The notes: a model not told the origin generated them from the letters alone. A stretch of DNA of 64,000 nucleotides from Neocallimastix lanati (nom. inval.) (GCA_016946835.1 JACVTC010000255.1:18781-82780); one strand, 5' to 3'; shown: positions 24,901 through 36,797, counted from the first letter of the stretch. Program-made: numbers and translations.

Positions 24901-27900
24901 ATTAGAAAAAGTAAATGAATCAGATGACATGATTAGCATATGTAATCATTATTACCAATGTATGAATGAAAATATAAACGATGATTCTTGTAAAAACTAT
25001 ACAAAATATAAAGATAAATGTAACTACAGATCTATGCTAGAAAAGCGTGCTTCTAATATTGAAGTAATTAAAGGAGAACGAGTTATTTGGTCTACAGTTG
25101 GACCAGGTTATCAACATTCCAAAGTTGGTTTTTCAAACGATTTACAGGGCTATAAATTAGTAGTTTCAGAAAAAGATTCAGATTTACCACAATATACATT
25201 TAACGGATTATCCTTATATGATGATGATAAAATAATGATCTGGTCCAGTAATCCACAATCTGGAGGGGTTACAGTAAATGAAACAATCACTAATGGATTT
25301 TATTTACCTGAATTTTATGGCTATCCATTTTTGGATGGTTCGATTACCGATAATATCAATTATCGTTACCGACGTGATAAGCATGTCAATTTAAAAAAAT
25401 ATGAATACATTGAAGAAAATTATATGCTCTTTAATGGATGTAACCATTTTCTTAAACAAGGACAGGGTATTAGATCAGAAAATAAAAGGTTTGCTTTAAT
25501 TTTACAAGACACAGGTAATCTGATTTTTAAAGATAACAAAGTTACTATCTGGGAATCTCAAACGGCCAAAGTATGGTTCGGACAACCTCCTTACACATTA
25601 CATCTACACGAAGACGGAACCCTTCAAGTACTTGATAAAAACAACTATATAGTTTTCAATACAGTAAATTATGAAAATATGGAAGAAGAAGATAAGGAAG
25701 AAGGTAAGAAAGAAAATATGAAGGATAGTAAGAAAGAAGATAAAATAGAAAGTAAAGAGGAAAATAAGGAAGAAAAAAACACTATAGATATTAACAAAAT
25801 TAATTACCGATTAGAGGTACTAAATTCCGGTACTTTCAGAATTATGAATAGTAAAGGTGAAGAAATTTGGAATATGTGGAAAAACAAAGGAATGAATGAG
25901 TTAATAAAATACAAAGAAATTCAGAAAAGACCATTATGTAATGTAACTTTCAGACCTAATTCCTTCCAATATCTTAGCAGTTCTAGCAAAGAAATAAATC
26001 ATATTCTTGTTGGTGAAAGATTGTATAACGAATTGATTCTTACTGATTACGATGAAGAGAAAAAAGAAAAAGTTACTTATCATAGAAGTACAGCGAATAT
26101 GTATTTAAGTGGCGCTTATATATATTTTGAAGACTTCAATACCGAGGAATATCGTATCATGAACCCTATTACCGAAAGAAATCCAAGAATTGTGGAAGGT
26201 CGATTATCTGATGAAGGTGTTTTTAATGTCTATGACGCTTACAATAATACTTTGTTCACCACGGGTGTTCAGGGAGCTAGAACAAAAGAAAATGAAACTT
26301 ATTATATGTTCCTTACCATGAAATATCATCCAGATGAGGACGTTTATGAATCGTCCCATATAAATATTATACACCATCCATCTAACGAATTATTATGGAT
26401 ATTTCCACCACAAAAATATACTGACTTAAGGAGTGATGAACCGGAGGTTTTCATCCGAACTTTAGATGGAATTATTTATAATAATAAAACTAACGAAGTC
26501 ATCAACTCTGATATTGGTTCCATAACTACCAATTATACCAATGTTGGTATGTGTCTACTGTTAAGACCAGATGGAGCTTATGCCTATGGTGATAGTAAAC
26601 CATTTTTCCCTAAAAATAATAGCAAGCAATTGTCGTTGAGTGAAAAGGATGGAGGTATCTATATCGATGGGGAGAAATTCCAAGAAATCCCAGAGATCGT
26701 TAATAAGCCAACTAGACTTCATTGTGCTTTAGTTGATGAAACCTATGAATTAGTGTTAGAAGATTCAGAAAAAAACATCGTATGGCAATATCCACCTATT
26801 TATAAGTATTCCATTTCTAATAAGCAAAGAAATAATACTCTTTATATTGGAAATAAACTATGGTATACCCAAGATGAATATTGTTTAAGTTTTAATGAAA
26901 CCGGTCTCTATATTCAAACCGAGATTTCAAATAAGAAAGTCGATACTAAAGATAATACGAAAGATAATAAGGAAAACAATACAAATGATAATACAAAAAG
27001 TAGTGAAAATGTTCAAAAGTATTCTACTGTTGCCATTTTACCAAGTAAAGATGGTGGCATCTTTACAATTGATCCTAATGAAAGCAGTGCGTTTAATATC
27101 GTTGATAAAAGTGGGCATATTGAAAACTATATTAGTATTGACAATCCTGAAAAGCATAATGTAATTATGAAATGTCTTAGTAAAACATCTGTGGCCATTT
27201 TTGATGAAAGTAATAATCAAGTATTATGGAGTTATCCGGTTACTCAATACGAAGTACTTCATTTAAATTCTAAGCTTTATATGGATCAGCAACTTGTTGA
27301 AAAAGACGATGGTAAAAAAACATGTTTAAATTTAAAGGAAGATGGTATCTATTTCCATGGTCAAAAGGAACCATTATCAAAACTTAGTGAAAATGCAAAT
27401 AGCATCATATTAAAAACAGATGGTATCTACGATAATGTGAATTCATCCAAACCTCTTATCGATTTTGAACTTGCGAAACGAGATTGGAAAGAAGAAGAAC
27501 TCAAAGCCAATTTTACCCTTCAATGTGAAACGTACAACGGTGTATTTGGAATGGTTCTTTCATTAAACCAAGAAATATTATGGAGATATCCAAAATATAA
27601 TGTGAAAACAAAACTCAAATCTAATGATATCTTATATGATAGCGAAATATTATACGATGAAAGTGGTAGTAAGCCATGTATTCAGTTAAAGAAAGGTTCA
27701 ATCTACTTTAGTAACGAGGAAAAACCAATGAACATAACCTATTTAAGTTCTCCACAAATCATGGGATTTAATAGTGAAATCCAGAAAGATATTCATTACA
27801 TCCAAGTGACTAATGCAGGCATTGATGGCTTTAATTTAGCCAAAGTGAAATTAGGAACAATACCTATTAATAATAATAATAGAACGGATTCAATAGAGTT

Positions 27901-30883
27901 ATTCTGTTCCGAAATTAAAGGAGCCTACCGATTTGAAATTCGCAATTCCGAAAATATAATATCGATTTATCCTAACTTGGAAACTAAATATATATTGAAT
28001 GAAAATGACAAGTTATACGAAGGTGAATCTTTAAGATATCGCGATGACTCTAATATTGAAAAAAATTGCGTCACCGTTCATGGAAATAAGATCACATTTT
28101 TCGATAGTAAGGAACCGTTTTATGAAGGAAATGGAACCATTGATTATATTATGCTGTCGCCATCTTCAATAGACGTTTCAGTTAATGGTATATTAAAATC
28201 TATACAGGCTATCGATAAAGTAAGAGATAAAAAGGCCATACTTCATTGTAAAAATTATTACTATAAAGATAGAGTCATAATTGAAACAGAGGATTCCTCT
28301 ACCATTTATTACAGTTATCCTGAATACAAAAAGAAATTAGCTTTGGTAACGTCGAAGGGACTAACGCCAGAAGAAGGAAATCACTTATTAGTTGGAGAAA
28401 ACTTGATTTATTCGGAGAATGAAGAACTATCTTGTCTATTATTGAGTTCAAATCAAGTTATTTATCCCGAGACAAGTAAAAATATTTTTGGTATTAACTT
28501 CTCTAAAGGATTCCAATTATTTATTACGAATGAGAATAAACTGGTTGTTAATAGTCAAAACGGCGTTCAAACTTTAACTGAAATATACAAATTCCCAACT
28601 CAAAAAACAGTCTCCCTAAGATGTGAACAAATCGATAATAAAAATGCCTTGGTTGCCGAATCGGATGGAAAAATTATTTTCCTTTATCCAGAACGAACTT
28701 TTGAATATTTGAGAAGTGACAGTGAAACGCATCTCTCTTTATATGATAAATTAATTGATAAAAAGGGTAATGTCTGTATTATGATTCAACCGGATGGTAT
28801 TTACAAAACAAACGACATTTTGGAATTCCAAAAAGCTGAAAATTTAAAATATATTTATATGGATAGTAAAACAGGCTCGGTTAAATTCGATAACGGCACT
28901 ACCTGGATAGATTTTTCAGGAAGAGATGTTAAACTTCCTACCACTATGGAATGTATAAATAATGAAGGATCGTACGTTCTTCAAATTAAAGATAATGATG
29001 GCAAAGCTTTATATTATAAAAAATTAAATTCCAATGATGGTGTTTGTAATCACAATAACTTTATTGAAAGTTATATATATAATAACGCTATATGCCCTGG
29101 TAATAAATTATATTACGAAGGTACTGAGCAAATTTGTTTGCACTATGACAAATCTAAAAAGGGTATCTACGATGGTGAAGGCTTTAAACTATTTGATGCC
29201 TCCACCTCCGAAAATTTAGAATTAGATCCAGAGACAGGAGAATTAAAATTGGGATCGACCACTTTACTTTCATTTGAGAATCCAAAGTTGCCATTGAAGT
29301 TGACTTGTGAATTAGTGAATAATGTTTTTACTACCGTTATTAAGGAATCTGATGGTAATTATCTTTGGATGCATAGACAAGGAAGACAATGTGATCAATT
29401 AGTTTCAAATGATAAGAACTGCAACAAATTATACGTATATGAAGGAATCTACAATACTAAAAATCAGTTAGTTATGAGTCTTACTGATAAAGGAATTTCA
29501 GGAATTCAAGAAGATATATTTACCAAAGGAGTTCTTTATATGCAAATTGAAAACAATGGTGCCATTAAAACCAACAAAGGCGTTATCTTTCAAACCGATC
29601 ACAAGACTTTCCCACCTTACTCTTTTGTACGTAAGGAATCTACTATTACAAATGATAAAGGTTCATTCTACCAGTTGGTAAATGCGTATGAAGAAGCGGA
29701 ATATGCTGTACCAGCAGAACAACGTCGTAAGAGACCGGTTTGGAATCTTTCAGAAATTAATACTGATGAATCTAAACGTGGACGAATGTATTTAGGAGAT
29801 ACACTTGACTGTGGCACCTATGGTTTATCTATACGATCGGACAAAATCGTAATTCGAGAATACTATACGGGAAATGAAGAAGTATTATGGAAGAATTTAG
29901 ATGGTGAAGTGGACTATGCACAGCTTAATCCATCCGACGGTACTTTCGTCGTCACCGATATAACGAATAGACAACCTATAGGATCTATTGGTAAAGCGGA
30001 TGCTAAAACTACTGCTCCTTATACAATGAAATGCATAGGCAACGGTAAAGTAAGTATTACTAACAACGAAGGAGTTACGCTATCGACATTCCCTCAGCCA
30101 AAAACTTTATCAAGCTTAATAACAGGAAGTAACTCTTTATTAAATAACATGGAATTATGCGAAAAAACCTACTGCTGCTTATCTCTCATAGATAATGTGG
30201 CGTATTACATCAACAAAAATGGAAAAAAAGAAACTTTAAATAAGAAAGAAACAAAAATTACAGTTAATAATTATGGACAGCTACTTTTTTCCTCAAATTC
30301 CAAAACCATTGGAAGTAAAAAAGAATCTGGTAAATATACCGCAAAATGCGATTCCAAAAATGGATTAATTAATATTTATAATGAAAAAGATAAATTGGTT
30401 AATCAATACCCAGTTCAAGGAAAATATGTTACTTTTAGAGCCCATAATGGAAGTAAATATTATATAGGGGTTAACGCTATAACTAAGGAATTAAATCCTG
30501 TTAAAATTACTAGTTCAGACTCATGGCAATATTATCATACGTGGTATTGGAAAAATGATGGTTCATTAGCCATTACAGATAATAATAAAAAGGTTACCGA
30601 TTATTGCCTAAGCTTGAATAGTGCTAAATCCTCAAGTTATTTCTCCCTTAAAAAATGTTCAGACACAAGTACTCGCTTTAAAACACTAGCAAACTATAAG
30701 GATACTGCAACCATCAATAGCCGGAAAGCACAACTACTCGAGATATTCGATGATTCCGGAAAAGCAATTACTTATAACAATAAAAATTTATGTGTAGAAA
30801 ATAGTAATCCTTTAAAATCATATTATTGTAATTCAAATTTAAAATCAAATACTGGTTTATGTTGGACTATAGCTGATGCTTAA
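21908..30883 (+). CDS. Giant secreted multidomain protein with bulb-lectin-like repeats, 2991 aa
   Basis: A signal peptide lies at the N-terminus; the second Met (codon 9, MKINLIF) would give a more typical one. Residues about 40-560 form an ectodomain I cannot assign, including a very long Ser/Thr/Glu/Asn-rich stretch near 215-450. A mucin-like Thr/Lys/Ser linker lies at about 714-802. A Cys-rich region (811-1048) contains two copies of an ICNHxxxC...SC..Y..Y...C motif, near 950 and 1010, each followed by Lys-Arg (SKRSVN, EKRASN). From about 1050 to 2840 come many beta-rich repeats ending in (I/V)(L/I)W(S/Q/R)YP. The first ones (LILQDTGNLIF, LHLHEDGTLQVLD) resemble bulb-type mannose-binding lectin domains. 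The last 150 residues contain CLSLN...LKKC, suggesting a ricin-like trefoil. Probably an extracellular carbohydrate-binding adhesin; that role is inference. Confidence 0.9.
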   Translation: MNIFKKNKMKINLIFQLKLLLLISFFKLNKADICIYSNNEMYVEKDAKLKETKIRYIKEKNFSPHNTFFGECDFSEINQPLQTITLTNILNVEITLKYKAKPTINNEYETESPTDTGEGIEIDEYVDDINDFINSDIYSKCTLLTSTSGLANPYSDELTGIQNAHIHKGYMIDINKGVVASINCGKDSSAKCSTTVNFDFNYSSGISTSFTIGSSHSKSITLGSSRQEQESSSLQDSIATTVEESVCKTDTQEDSRSRAIELSNTITSTEENSIQKTNSKETNESDTITTTKDFQDTHTKNKDETTGEESGTTTTKENGRQVSGGGSVSIGIDGIFNIGAEGSYTDTKNESTATTNSKTKQTTNGEQNGTTRSEGSSDAKTKGSSTSESTTDSKSDSISEARTNGETSTNSNSISNSVARTNGGSTSNTHTETKDIGVTNSSENSTTDTDDTNWSLVYEENKSSTESITVSKTFDANPGESCDYYISYSSYIINEVYECVEKFDNEDDYEYYQNQEPEVKYVLVHVAVPDISKSDATEENKDKIRSIMASRPQCVPSGSKIIDYYYFQDITFDNANFHSNPLNAMKGVSYLCSDGIKCDIQELHTSFGGNNNGVIFKQENSSSNFVLREGSTNFWETYTYGFTPSKTYFRISKLGHGEIVTSDFLGYDKSTYGAEFKNVDYSSNPDYDKENDYTRQILDLEKEYFGAMEKPSAVLKTTLKSTITNTKTSTKANKNSTITSTITKKSNSTVAKTTKKSSSTVATTTKKSISTITVTTTKKSNLAITTTTTTTTTTKNSIQPTSNNNPVDSEDDLFNSFCYSDFLLGTFDENENIKIIEYEDDEKSCNKHWPCADIEKALSNDEINCNLVCLNENYIKPYLEEDYIETMELYDYEDQYNELVDQCDCSDIESKCIGSYYTQEKQEETQETTEFNSDNDNIHYDISKPVNTLSNICNHFLECANNGWEDESCEAYESYYLECNARGRVSKRSVNKEITLEKLEKVNESDDMISICNHYYQCMNENINDDSCKNYTKYKDKCNYRSMLEKRASNIEVIKGERVIWSTVGPGYQHSKVGFSNDLQGYKLVVSEKDSDLPQYTFNGLSLYDDDKIMIWSSNPQSGGVTVNETITNGFYLPEFYGYPFLDGSITDNINYRYRRDKHVNLKKYEYIEENYMLFNGCNHFLKQGQGIRSENKRFALILQDTGNLIFKDNKVTIWESQTAKVWFGQPPYTLHLHEDGTLQVLDKNNYIVFNTVNYENMEEEDKEEGKKENMKDSKKEDKIESKEENKEEKNTIDINKINYRLEVLNSGTFRIMNSKGEEIWNMWKNKGMNELIKYKEIQKRPLCNVTFRPNSFQYLSSSSKEINHILVGERLYNELILTDYDEEKKEKVTYHRSTANMYLSGAYIYFEDFNTEEYRIMNPITERNPRIVEGRLSDEGVFNVYDAYNNTLFTTGVQGARTKENETYYMFLTMKYHPDEDVYESSHINIIHHPSNELLWIFPPQKYTDLRSDEPEVFIRTLDGIIYNNKTNEVINSDIGSITTNYTNVGMCLLLRPDGAYAYGDSKPFFPKNNSKQLSLSEKDGGIYIDGEKFQEIPEIVNKPTRLHCALVDETYELVLEDSEKNIVWQYPPIYKYSISNKQRNNTLYIGNKLWYTQDEYCLSFNETGLYIQTEISNKKVDTKDNTKDNKENNTNDNTKSSENVQKYSTVAILPSKDGGIFTIDPNESSAFNIVDKSGHIENYISIDNPEKHNVIMKCLSKTSVAIFDESNNQVLWSYPVTQYEVLHLNSKLYMDQQLVEKDDGKKTCLNLKEDGIYFHGQKEPLSKLSENANSIILKTDGIYDNVNSSKPLIDFELAKRDWKEEELKANFTLQCETYNGVFGMVLSLNQEILWRYPKYNVKTKLKSNDILYDSEILYDESGSKPCIQLKKGSIYFSNEEKPMNITYLSSPQIMGFNSEIQKDIHYIQVTNAGIDGFNLAKVKLGTIPINNNNRTDSIELFCSEIKGAYRFEIRNSENIISIYPNLETKYILNENDKLYEGESLRYRDDSNIEKNCVTVHGNKITFFDSKEPFYEGNGTIDYIMLSPSSIDVSVNGILKSIQAIDKVRDKKAILHCKNYYYKDRVIIETEDSSTIYYSYPEYKKKLALVTSKGLTPEEGNHLLVGENLIYSENEELSCLLLSSNQVIYPETSKNIFGINFSKGFQLFITNENKLVVNSQNGVQTLTEIYKFPTQKTVSLRCEQIDNKNALVAESDGKIIFLYPERTFEYLRSDSETHLSLYDKLIDKKGNVCIMIQPDGIYKTNDILEFQKAENLKYIYMDSKTGSVKFDNGTTWIDFSGRDVKLPTTMECINNEGSYVLQIKDNDGKALYYKKLNSNDGVCNHNNFIESYIYNNAICPGNKLYYEGTEQICLHYDKSKKGIYDGEGFKLFDASTSENLELDPETGELKLGSTTLLSFENPKLPLKLTCELVNNVFTTVIKESDGNYLWMHRQGRQCDQLVSNDKNCNKLYVYEGIYNTKNQLVMSLTDKGISGIQEDIFTKGVLYMQIENNGAIKTNKGVIFQTDHKTFPPYSFVRKESTITNDKGSFYQLVNAYEEAEYAVPAEQRRKRPVWNLSEINTDESKRGRMYLGDTLDCGTYGLSIRSDKIVIREYYTGNEEVLWKNLDGEVDYAQLNPSDGTFVVTDITNRQPIGSIGKADAKTTAPYTMKCIGNGKVSITNNEGVTLSTFPQPKTLSSLITGSNSLLNNMELCEKTYCCLSLIDNVAYYINKNGKKETLNKKETKITVNNYGQLLFSSNSKTIGSKKESGKYTAKCDSKNGLINIYNEKDKLVNQYPVQGKYVTFRAHNGSKYYIGVNAITKELNPVKITSSDSWQYYHTWYWKNDGSLAITDNNKKVTDYCLSLNSAKSSSYFSLKKCSDTSTRFKTLANYKDTATINSRKAQLLEIFDDSGKAITYNNKNLCVENSNPLKSYYCNSNLKSNTGLCWTIADA

Positions 30884-32197
30884 ACTACTATATTTAAAAA
30901 AAATAAAAATAAATTAAACAAAACTACTTTATTTAAAATAAAATAAAAATAAATTAAATTACTTTATTATTTATCTTTTATATTGTAATATCTATTAAGA
31001 AATTATTTAATAAAAAATTAAAAACTAGATAAACTTTCTATTTATATAATATAAAAAAAAACATTTTGAAAAATAAAATAAATTAATTTTAAAATAAAAT
31101 AAAAATACAAATAAAATTATAATAGATAATATAAATTATATAATTTAAAAAAAAAAATTAAATAAATTGCAATAAAATATTTAAAATTAAATATATACAT
31201 AAAGATTTAAAAAAATATTAAATAATTAATAAATTGAAGCATTTAATTTGAAAGATAAATTTTTAAAAATAATAAAATATAAATACTTATATTTATTAGG
31301 ATTTAAATGTAATAAAACGAATTATTTAAAATATGTTATATTTGACTTGTTTTATAAATATTAGTTTATTTATATGATATATATTAATTTTATTTTATGT
31401 AGATTCTATAAATTTATTAATTATTATTATTATTATTATTATTATTTTTTTTTATTTGATTTATACAATTTTTCAATGATTTATAATTTTTTTTTTATTA
31501 TATATATATATATTAAAAGTTAATAACTTCTATTTTATTTTTAATCAATTATTTTTTTTTTTTTTTTTTTTGTTTTAATAAGTGGATTTGATTTTGTTCA
31601 TTAATTAATATATAATTTTTTCTTTTTTTTATCTATTTTCAAATATAATTTTACTAAAATTAAGTTATAATATTTTTAAATATTATTATAACAAAAAAAT
31701 TAATAAATCATAAATTATTTATATAGATCATTAATTTTTTAGATACATACTAAAAATATTTTAAAAAAATAAATACGTTATAATTTGATGTGAAAATTGA
31801 AATTTTTTGTAATATCTAATTATATATATTTATTGTTAATAAATTAGTATGAATATAATATTTATCTATAATTATTATTTATTTATTATTGTTTAAATAC
31901 TATTTATTTGAGATATTAAGATATCAAATAAAAATTATAATAAAGGAAGCTAAATATTTTGCCATATTGAATTGATAAAAAAATCAATAGAAATAATAGA
32001 ATTAAAAATAATAAATATATATATATATAATTTGTTAAATAAAAATATTTTTAAACGGATAATAAAACTTAATATAAAAATTTTATTTCATGCCTTAAAA
32101 GAAATATAAAAAAATATTCTTTATTGCTTAATTATATATATTTATATATTTATATATATATATATATATTTTTTTTTTCTCTATTTAATTTAGCTTA
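30884..32197. other. Convergent intergenic region
   Basis: This stretch holds the 3' ends of two convergent genes. It is AT-rich with TTA and TA microsatellites and T runs (for example 31553-31570). No gene or organised repeat was seen. Confidence 0.6.
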
Positions 32198-33178
32198 TTA
32201 AAAATCAATATCTTCCAATTCAATAACACCCATACTCTTATATGATACAATATTTTTTTCAAAATGATTTTTAACTCTTTCCATAATATTATCATTACTA
32301 TATGTAAAAATATAGAAAAATCCAGAAAAGTCTTTATCATAGTTAATAGGATGAACTGCAGCATTATAATAACAGGCATCATCGTGGGGTAAATAATTAT
32401 GATATAATGGATAATTGTCTCTCTCATATTTATAAAGTAGTAATTCATTCATCAAATTTTTATTTTCATCGATAAATAATTTAATATCGTTTGATAATTT
32501 AACAAGAGCTAATTTATTCAAAAAGCATAGATCGTCACAAATAAAATCAGAACTTGATTTATAGTTTTTAAAATATTCAGGATATTTATTTTTAAGATCT
32601 TTTAAAGTATCCTTGATATCTTCGGTGATTTCAAGTTTAACTTTAAGTTCATATTCAGTTGGCTCTTCATATTCATCAATTGTTTCAGTTGGGATTGGAG
32701 AAAAGGTCGAGGTAGGCTCATCATTTTCTGTGGTAGAAGTAAAAACACTTGATTCAGTTTCCGTAGGAACAGAAGTACTAGAGGATATATCAATAGTAGT
32801 GGAGGATATCTCAATAAGAGTACTAGAAGATGCATCAATAGTAGTAGATGATATCTCAACAGGGGTACTAGAGGATATCTCGATAGTACTAGAGTGTATT
32901 TCAATAGTACTAGAAGATATCTCAATAGTACTGATTACTGTATCAATCGATTGGGAATTAGTTATAGTTTTAATATTATTTTCAGATTCTGAATCTGAAT
33001 CTGATTCAGAATCAATTTCATTTTTCAAAGGAATAGCGGTTTCAATTTCATTAATAATTTCATCCGGATTTTCAATTACTTTATTTTTCGGCTTAACAAA
33101 ACATTTTCTTCCATGAATAAGTGATAAAAGACAGAGTAAAATAACTAATTTTGTAAAGAAAATATTTTTTCTAAACAT
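32198..33178 (-). CDS. Small secreted Ser/Thr-rich protein, 326 aa
   Basis: Residues 1-23 form a signal peptide (LVILLCLLSLIHG). They are followed by an acidic/Ser stretch and a mucin-like region at about 75-165 built from imperfect (I)EISS(S/T)T-type repeats, probably O-glycosylated. The last 150 residues form a compact Lys/Glu/Asp-rich domain with three Cys (CDDLCFL, DDACYY) that I do not recognise. The order of signal, mucin-like linker and small domain is typical of fungal surface proteins. It is divergent from the subtilase gene, sharing a 976-bp upstream region, and convergent with the 2991-aa gene. The stop is TAA. A second minus-strand frame over the same bases is a shadow. Confidence 0.82.
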   Translation of the reverse strand: MFRKNIFFTKLVILLCLLSLIHGRKCFVKPKNKVIENPDEIINEIETAIPLKNEIDSESDSDSESENNIKTITNSQSIDTVISTIEISSSTIEIHSSTIEISSSTPVEISSTTIDASSSTLIEISSTTIDISSSTSVPTETESSVFTSTTENDEPTSTFSPIPTETIDEYEEPTEYELKVKLEITEDIKDTLKDLKNKYPEYFKNYKSSSDFICDDLCFLNKLALVKLSNDIKLFIDENKNLMNELLLYKYERDNYPLYHNYLPHDDACYYNAAVHPINYDKDFSGFFYIFTYSNDNIMERVKNHFEKNIVSYKSMGVIELEDIDF

Positions 33179-34154
33179 CTTCAGTATATTTAATAATTAA
33201 TATTAAAAATTATATTTTTCTTTATATTAAGTATATTTTTATTTATTACCTTTAGTTTATTTGGGTGTAAAAATTTAAAATTTTTATTATTTTATTTTAT
33301 TTTATATATATATATATTTATATAATTTTTACTTTAATTTTTTCTTTTTTTTTTTAAGATTATATATATATATATAATTTTTAGTTTATTTTTTTTTTAT
33401 TTTATTTTATATATATATATTTGATTTTTACTAAAATATATATATATTTTTTTAGAATTTTTATTTATATTATTTTAAAAGAAAATATTTGTTCATTATT
33501 TTTTATGTTTATTTTTTATTTTTTATATTTTTTTTTTATTTTCCTTTTATTTTGGTTATATTGTTTTATTTTAATAAATTTGTGTCTTAAAAATTATATT
33601 TTATATTAATTAATTAATAATATATTAAATTGTTATTAAACACCCCTTATGATTAAAATATAAAATACCAATCAAATCTCAAAGTAAAAATTATGTATTA
33701 CTTAATAATAATTACTTAATAATTATTTATTTAATATAAAAAAAGAAATAAATCTTTTATTTTTCACTTTTTATTAAAAATTTAATAAGAAACAAAAGTA
33801 AATATTGTGCGTATAATATAAATTTAAACTTTATTTTTAATTAATTATATAAATTTTTAAAATCTATAATTTTTAATATATTAATATAATATTAATAATT
33901 TTAGCAAAAAATTATTTAAAATTTTTAAATAATTAATCCTTTCGTCCATAAGATTAAAATAGAGTAATAAATATGTATAAACATTTATAAATATTTAAAA
34001 ATAAGATATAAATTATTATAAGAATATATAAAAAATATTCATAATAATATTATATAAATAATTGATACTAAACTATAAATTATTAAATTACTTTTATAAT
34101 TTATATTAATAAATATTATAAAAATAAAAAAGTAACGTAACATAATTTGGAAAA
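33179..34154. promoter_or_regulatory. Divergent upstream region of the Ser/Thr-rich protein and the subtilase
   Basis: Both promoters must lie in these 976 bp. The sequence is AT-rich with TA microsatellites at 33307-33420. A lone GC-richer patch, AAACACCCCTTATG near 33636, contains CCCCT, the reverse complement of the AGGGG core seen twice upstream of the 2991-aa gene. Nothing else stands out. Confidence 0.35.
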
Positions 34155-36279
34155 ATGAAGGTAAATTTATTTAAGAATCCAATTTATTTCATATTTATAG
34201 TAACTTTAATTTTAAGCTTTATAAATAAAGTATTATGTTATAAAAACGATAGAAAGGATAAATATTATTTAATTACATTTAAAAGTGATGAAATTGAGAA
34301 AGAAGAAAATGAAGGAGACACATTAAATAGGTTTTCTTATAGTGAAAACCAAATGAAGAAAGTATTATCTTTAATGTTAGATAATAAAAATACTTATGAA
34401 AACAAGGAATTAATGGAAGAGTATTCGATTCAAAAAGAAAAACGTGACTCTGACTCCGACAATTCGAATTATCTTGATTTTCTTATTAATTCAATTCAAG
34501 AAAATTCATCTAGTTTAATTGATATCTTATATTCAAATGAAGAAAAAGGTATCTACACTATACGTGCATTATTATCTCCAGAAATATATTTAAAAATTAA
34601 AAATTTAAAAGGCGTTATAGATATATCGGAAGATGAGAAAATAGAAATCTATGATCCAATCATTGATATTGATGATGATACTGTAAATGAAGAAGATAAT
34701 GAAATAGAAAAAGACGAAATTTTCTTCTATTACAATATTACAGATATAAAAAAAAATACTAATTGGAAAAATGTAGATACTGATTCCTATTCCTCTTCTA
34801 ACTTGTCATTAATTTCTCAAGGAAAATTTGATGAAAATATAATCAATAAATATGATAATACATTTTATTATCCAAGTACTGCTGGCAAAGACGTTAATAT
34901 AGTAATAATTGATGATGGGTTTATGTTTGATCACGTAGATTTTGATACCACTAATAGAATTGTACGATGTGAAGTTATTTGTATTTTTAATGATTGTTTA
35001 TCTGTGAAAGATCATCCTATTCTTTCTAAATATTGTACTGCTGATCCTGAAAATAACCCTTATCCAAATCATGGAACGAAAGTGGCCTCCACAGCTGCAG
35101 GAAGTTTATATGGTGTAGCTAAAAACGCTAATATATTTGGTTTTAGTGTTGATTTTAGTATTAGCGGTTTTATTTCAGCTTTAATTTATATTAAAGATAA
35201 TGAAGATATTTTTATTCCAAGTAAAACTATAATTAATATTAGTTCCGGTTATTATGAATACCAAGAAACATACCAAAATGTGTTAGACGATTTAAAGAAT
35301 AAGGGATATATGATTATAGCTAGTGCTGGTAATGATAAAATTAATGCTTGTGTAAAAACTAAAAGAGACTATATAAAAAATGGTAAAAAAAAATTTGCTA
35401 ATGATTTCCACTATCCATCAGGTTATGAAAGTGTAATTGGAGTAGGAAGTATTAATAATAAATATGAGCGTATTAATAAAAATGGTAGTAAATCTTTTAA
35501 TTTATATTCTAAAGCTGAGTATAGCAATTATGGGGAATGTATAGATATCTGGGCTCCTGGATATGTGAATGTTGGATTTCCATCAAATAAGCATGACCGT
35601 ATCCAGAATTTGGATAATTCAGAATACTGTACAGATTTAAATAAGATAGTAGAAAAGAAAGATTTTAATAAAAAAGGATATGAAAGAATAAAAGAAATTT
35701 TATGTAGAAAAGAATATCCAGCATTCCGAAAAATTAGGCAAACTAGTGAATATAAAGAATGGATTATGGGCACTTCATTTTCGTCACCCCTTGTTGCTGG
35801 TGTCGGGGCTTTAATAATTGGTGAATTTAAAAATAAAATGTATAATCAATATATGTTAAGAACGACTCTTAAAGAATTAGCATTAAAGGATATCATAAAT
35901 TTTCCATCCGAAAGTGGAAATAATCAAAATTATTTAGTTAATAATGGTAAAGATATAACGTATTCCGAAAATGATCAATATACATTCGGTTTTTGTGGTC
36001 CTCGAGTAGGAAACTTAAAATGTCAATTAAATCTATGCTGTAATAAAGACGGAATATGTGGGGAGGGTGATGAAGACTGTTCCATTAAAACCGGTTGCCA
36101 ATCTGAATTCGGTTATTGTTTACCGCAAAAAACTATTACAGTAAGCACAACCAAAACATTAGACTCAATTAAATCAACAATAACCAGCAATAAAAATAAT
36201 ATTTATAATAGTACTACTCTAACTGAAAAGAAAAATCTAACATCAACTACTACTCCTACTCCTACTCCTACTCCTACTC

Positions 36280-36348
<69 letters not shown>

Positions 36349-36387
36349 CTACTCCTACTCCTACTACTACTACTACTACTTCTACTC

Positions 36388-36421
<34 letters not shown>

Positions 36422-36423
36422 TC

Positions 36424-36459
<36 letters not shown>

Positions 36460-36465
36460 CTACTC

Positions 36466-36564
<99 letters not shown>

Positions 36565-36570
36565 CTACTC

Positions 36571-36640
<70 letters not shown>

Positions 36641-36642
36641 TC

Positions 36643-36684
<42 letters not shown>

Positions 36685-36690
36685 CTACTC

Positions 36691-36726
<36 letters not shown>

Positions 36727-36756
36727 CTACTCCTACTCCTACTACTCCTACTACTC

Positions 36757-36797
<41 letters not shown>

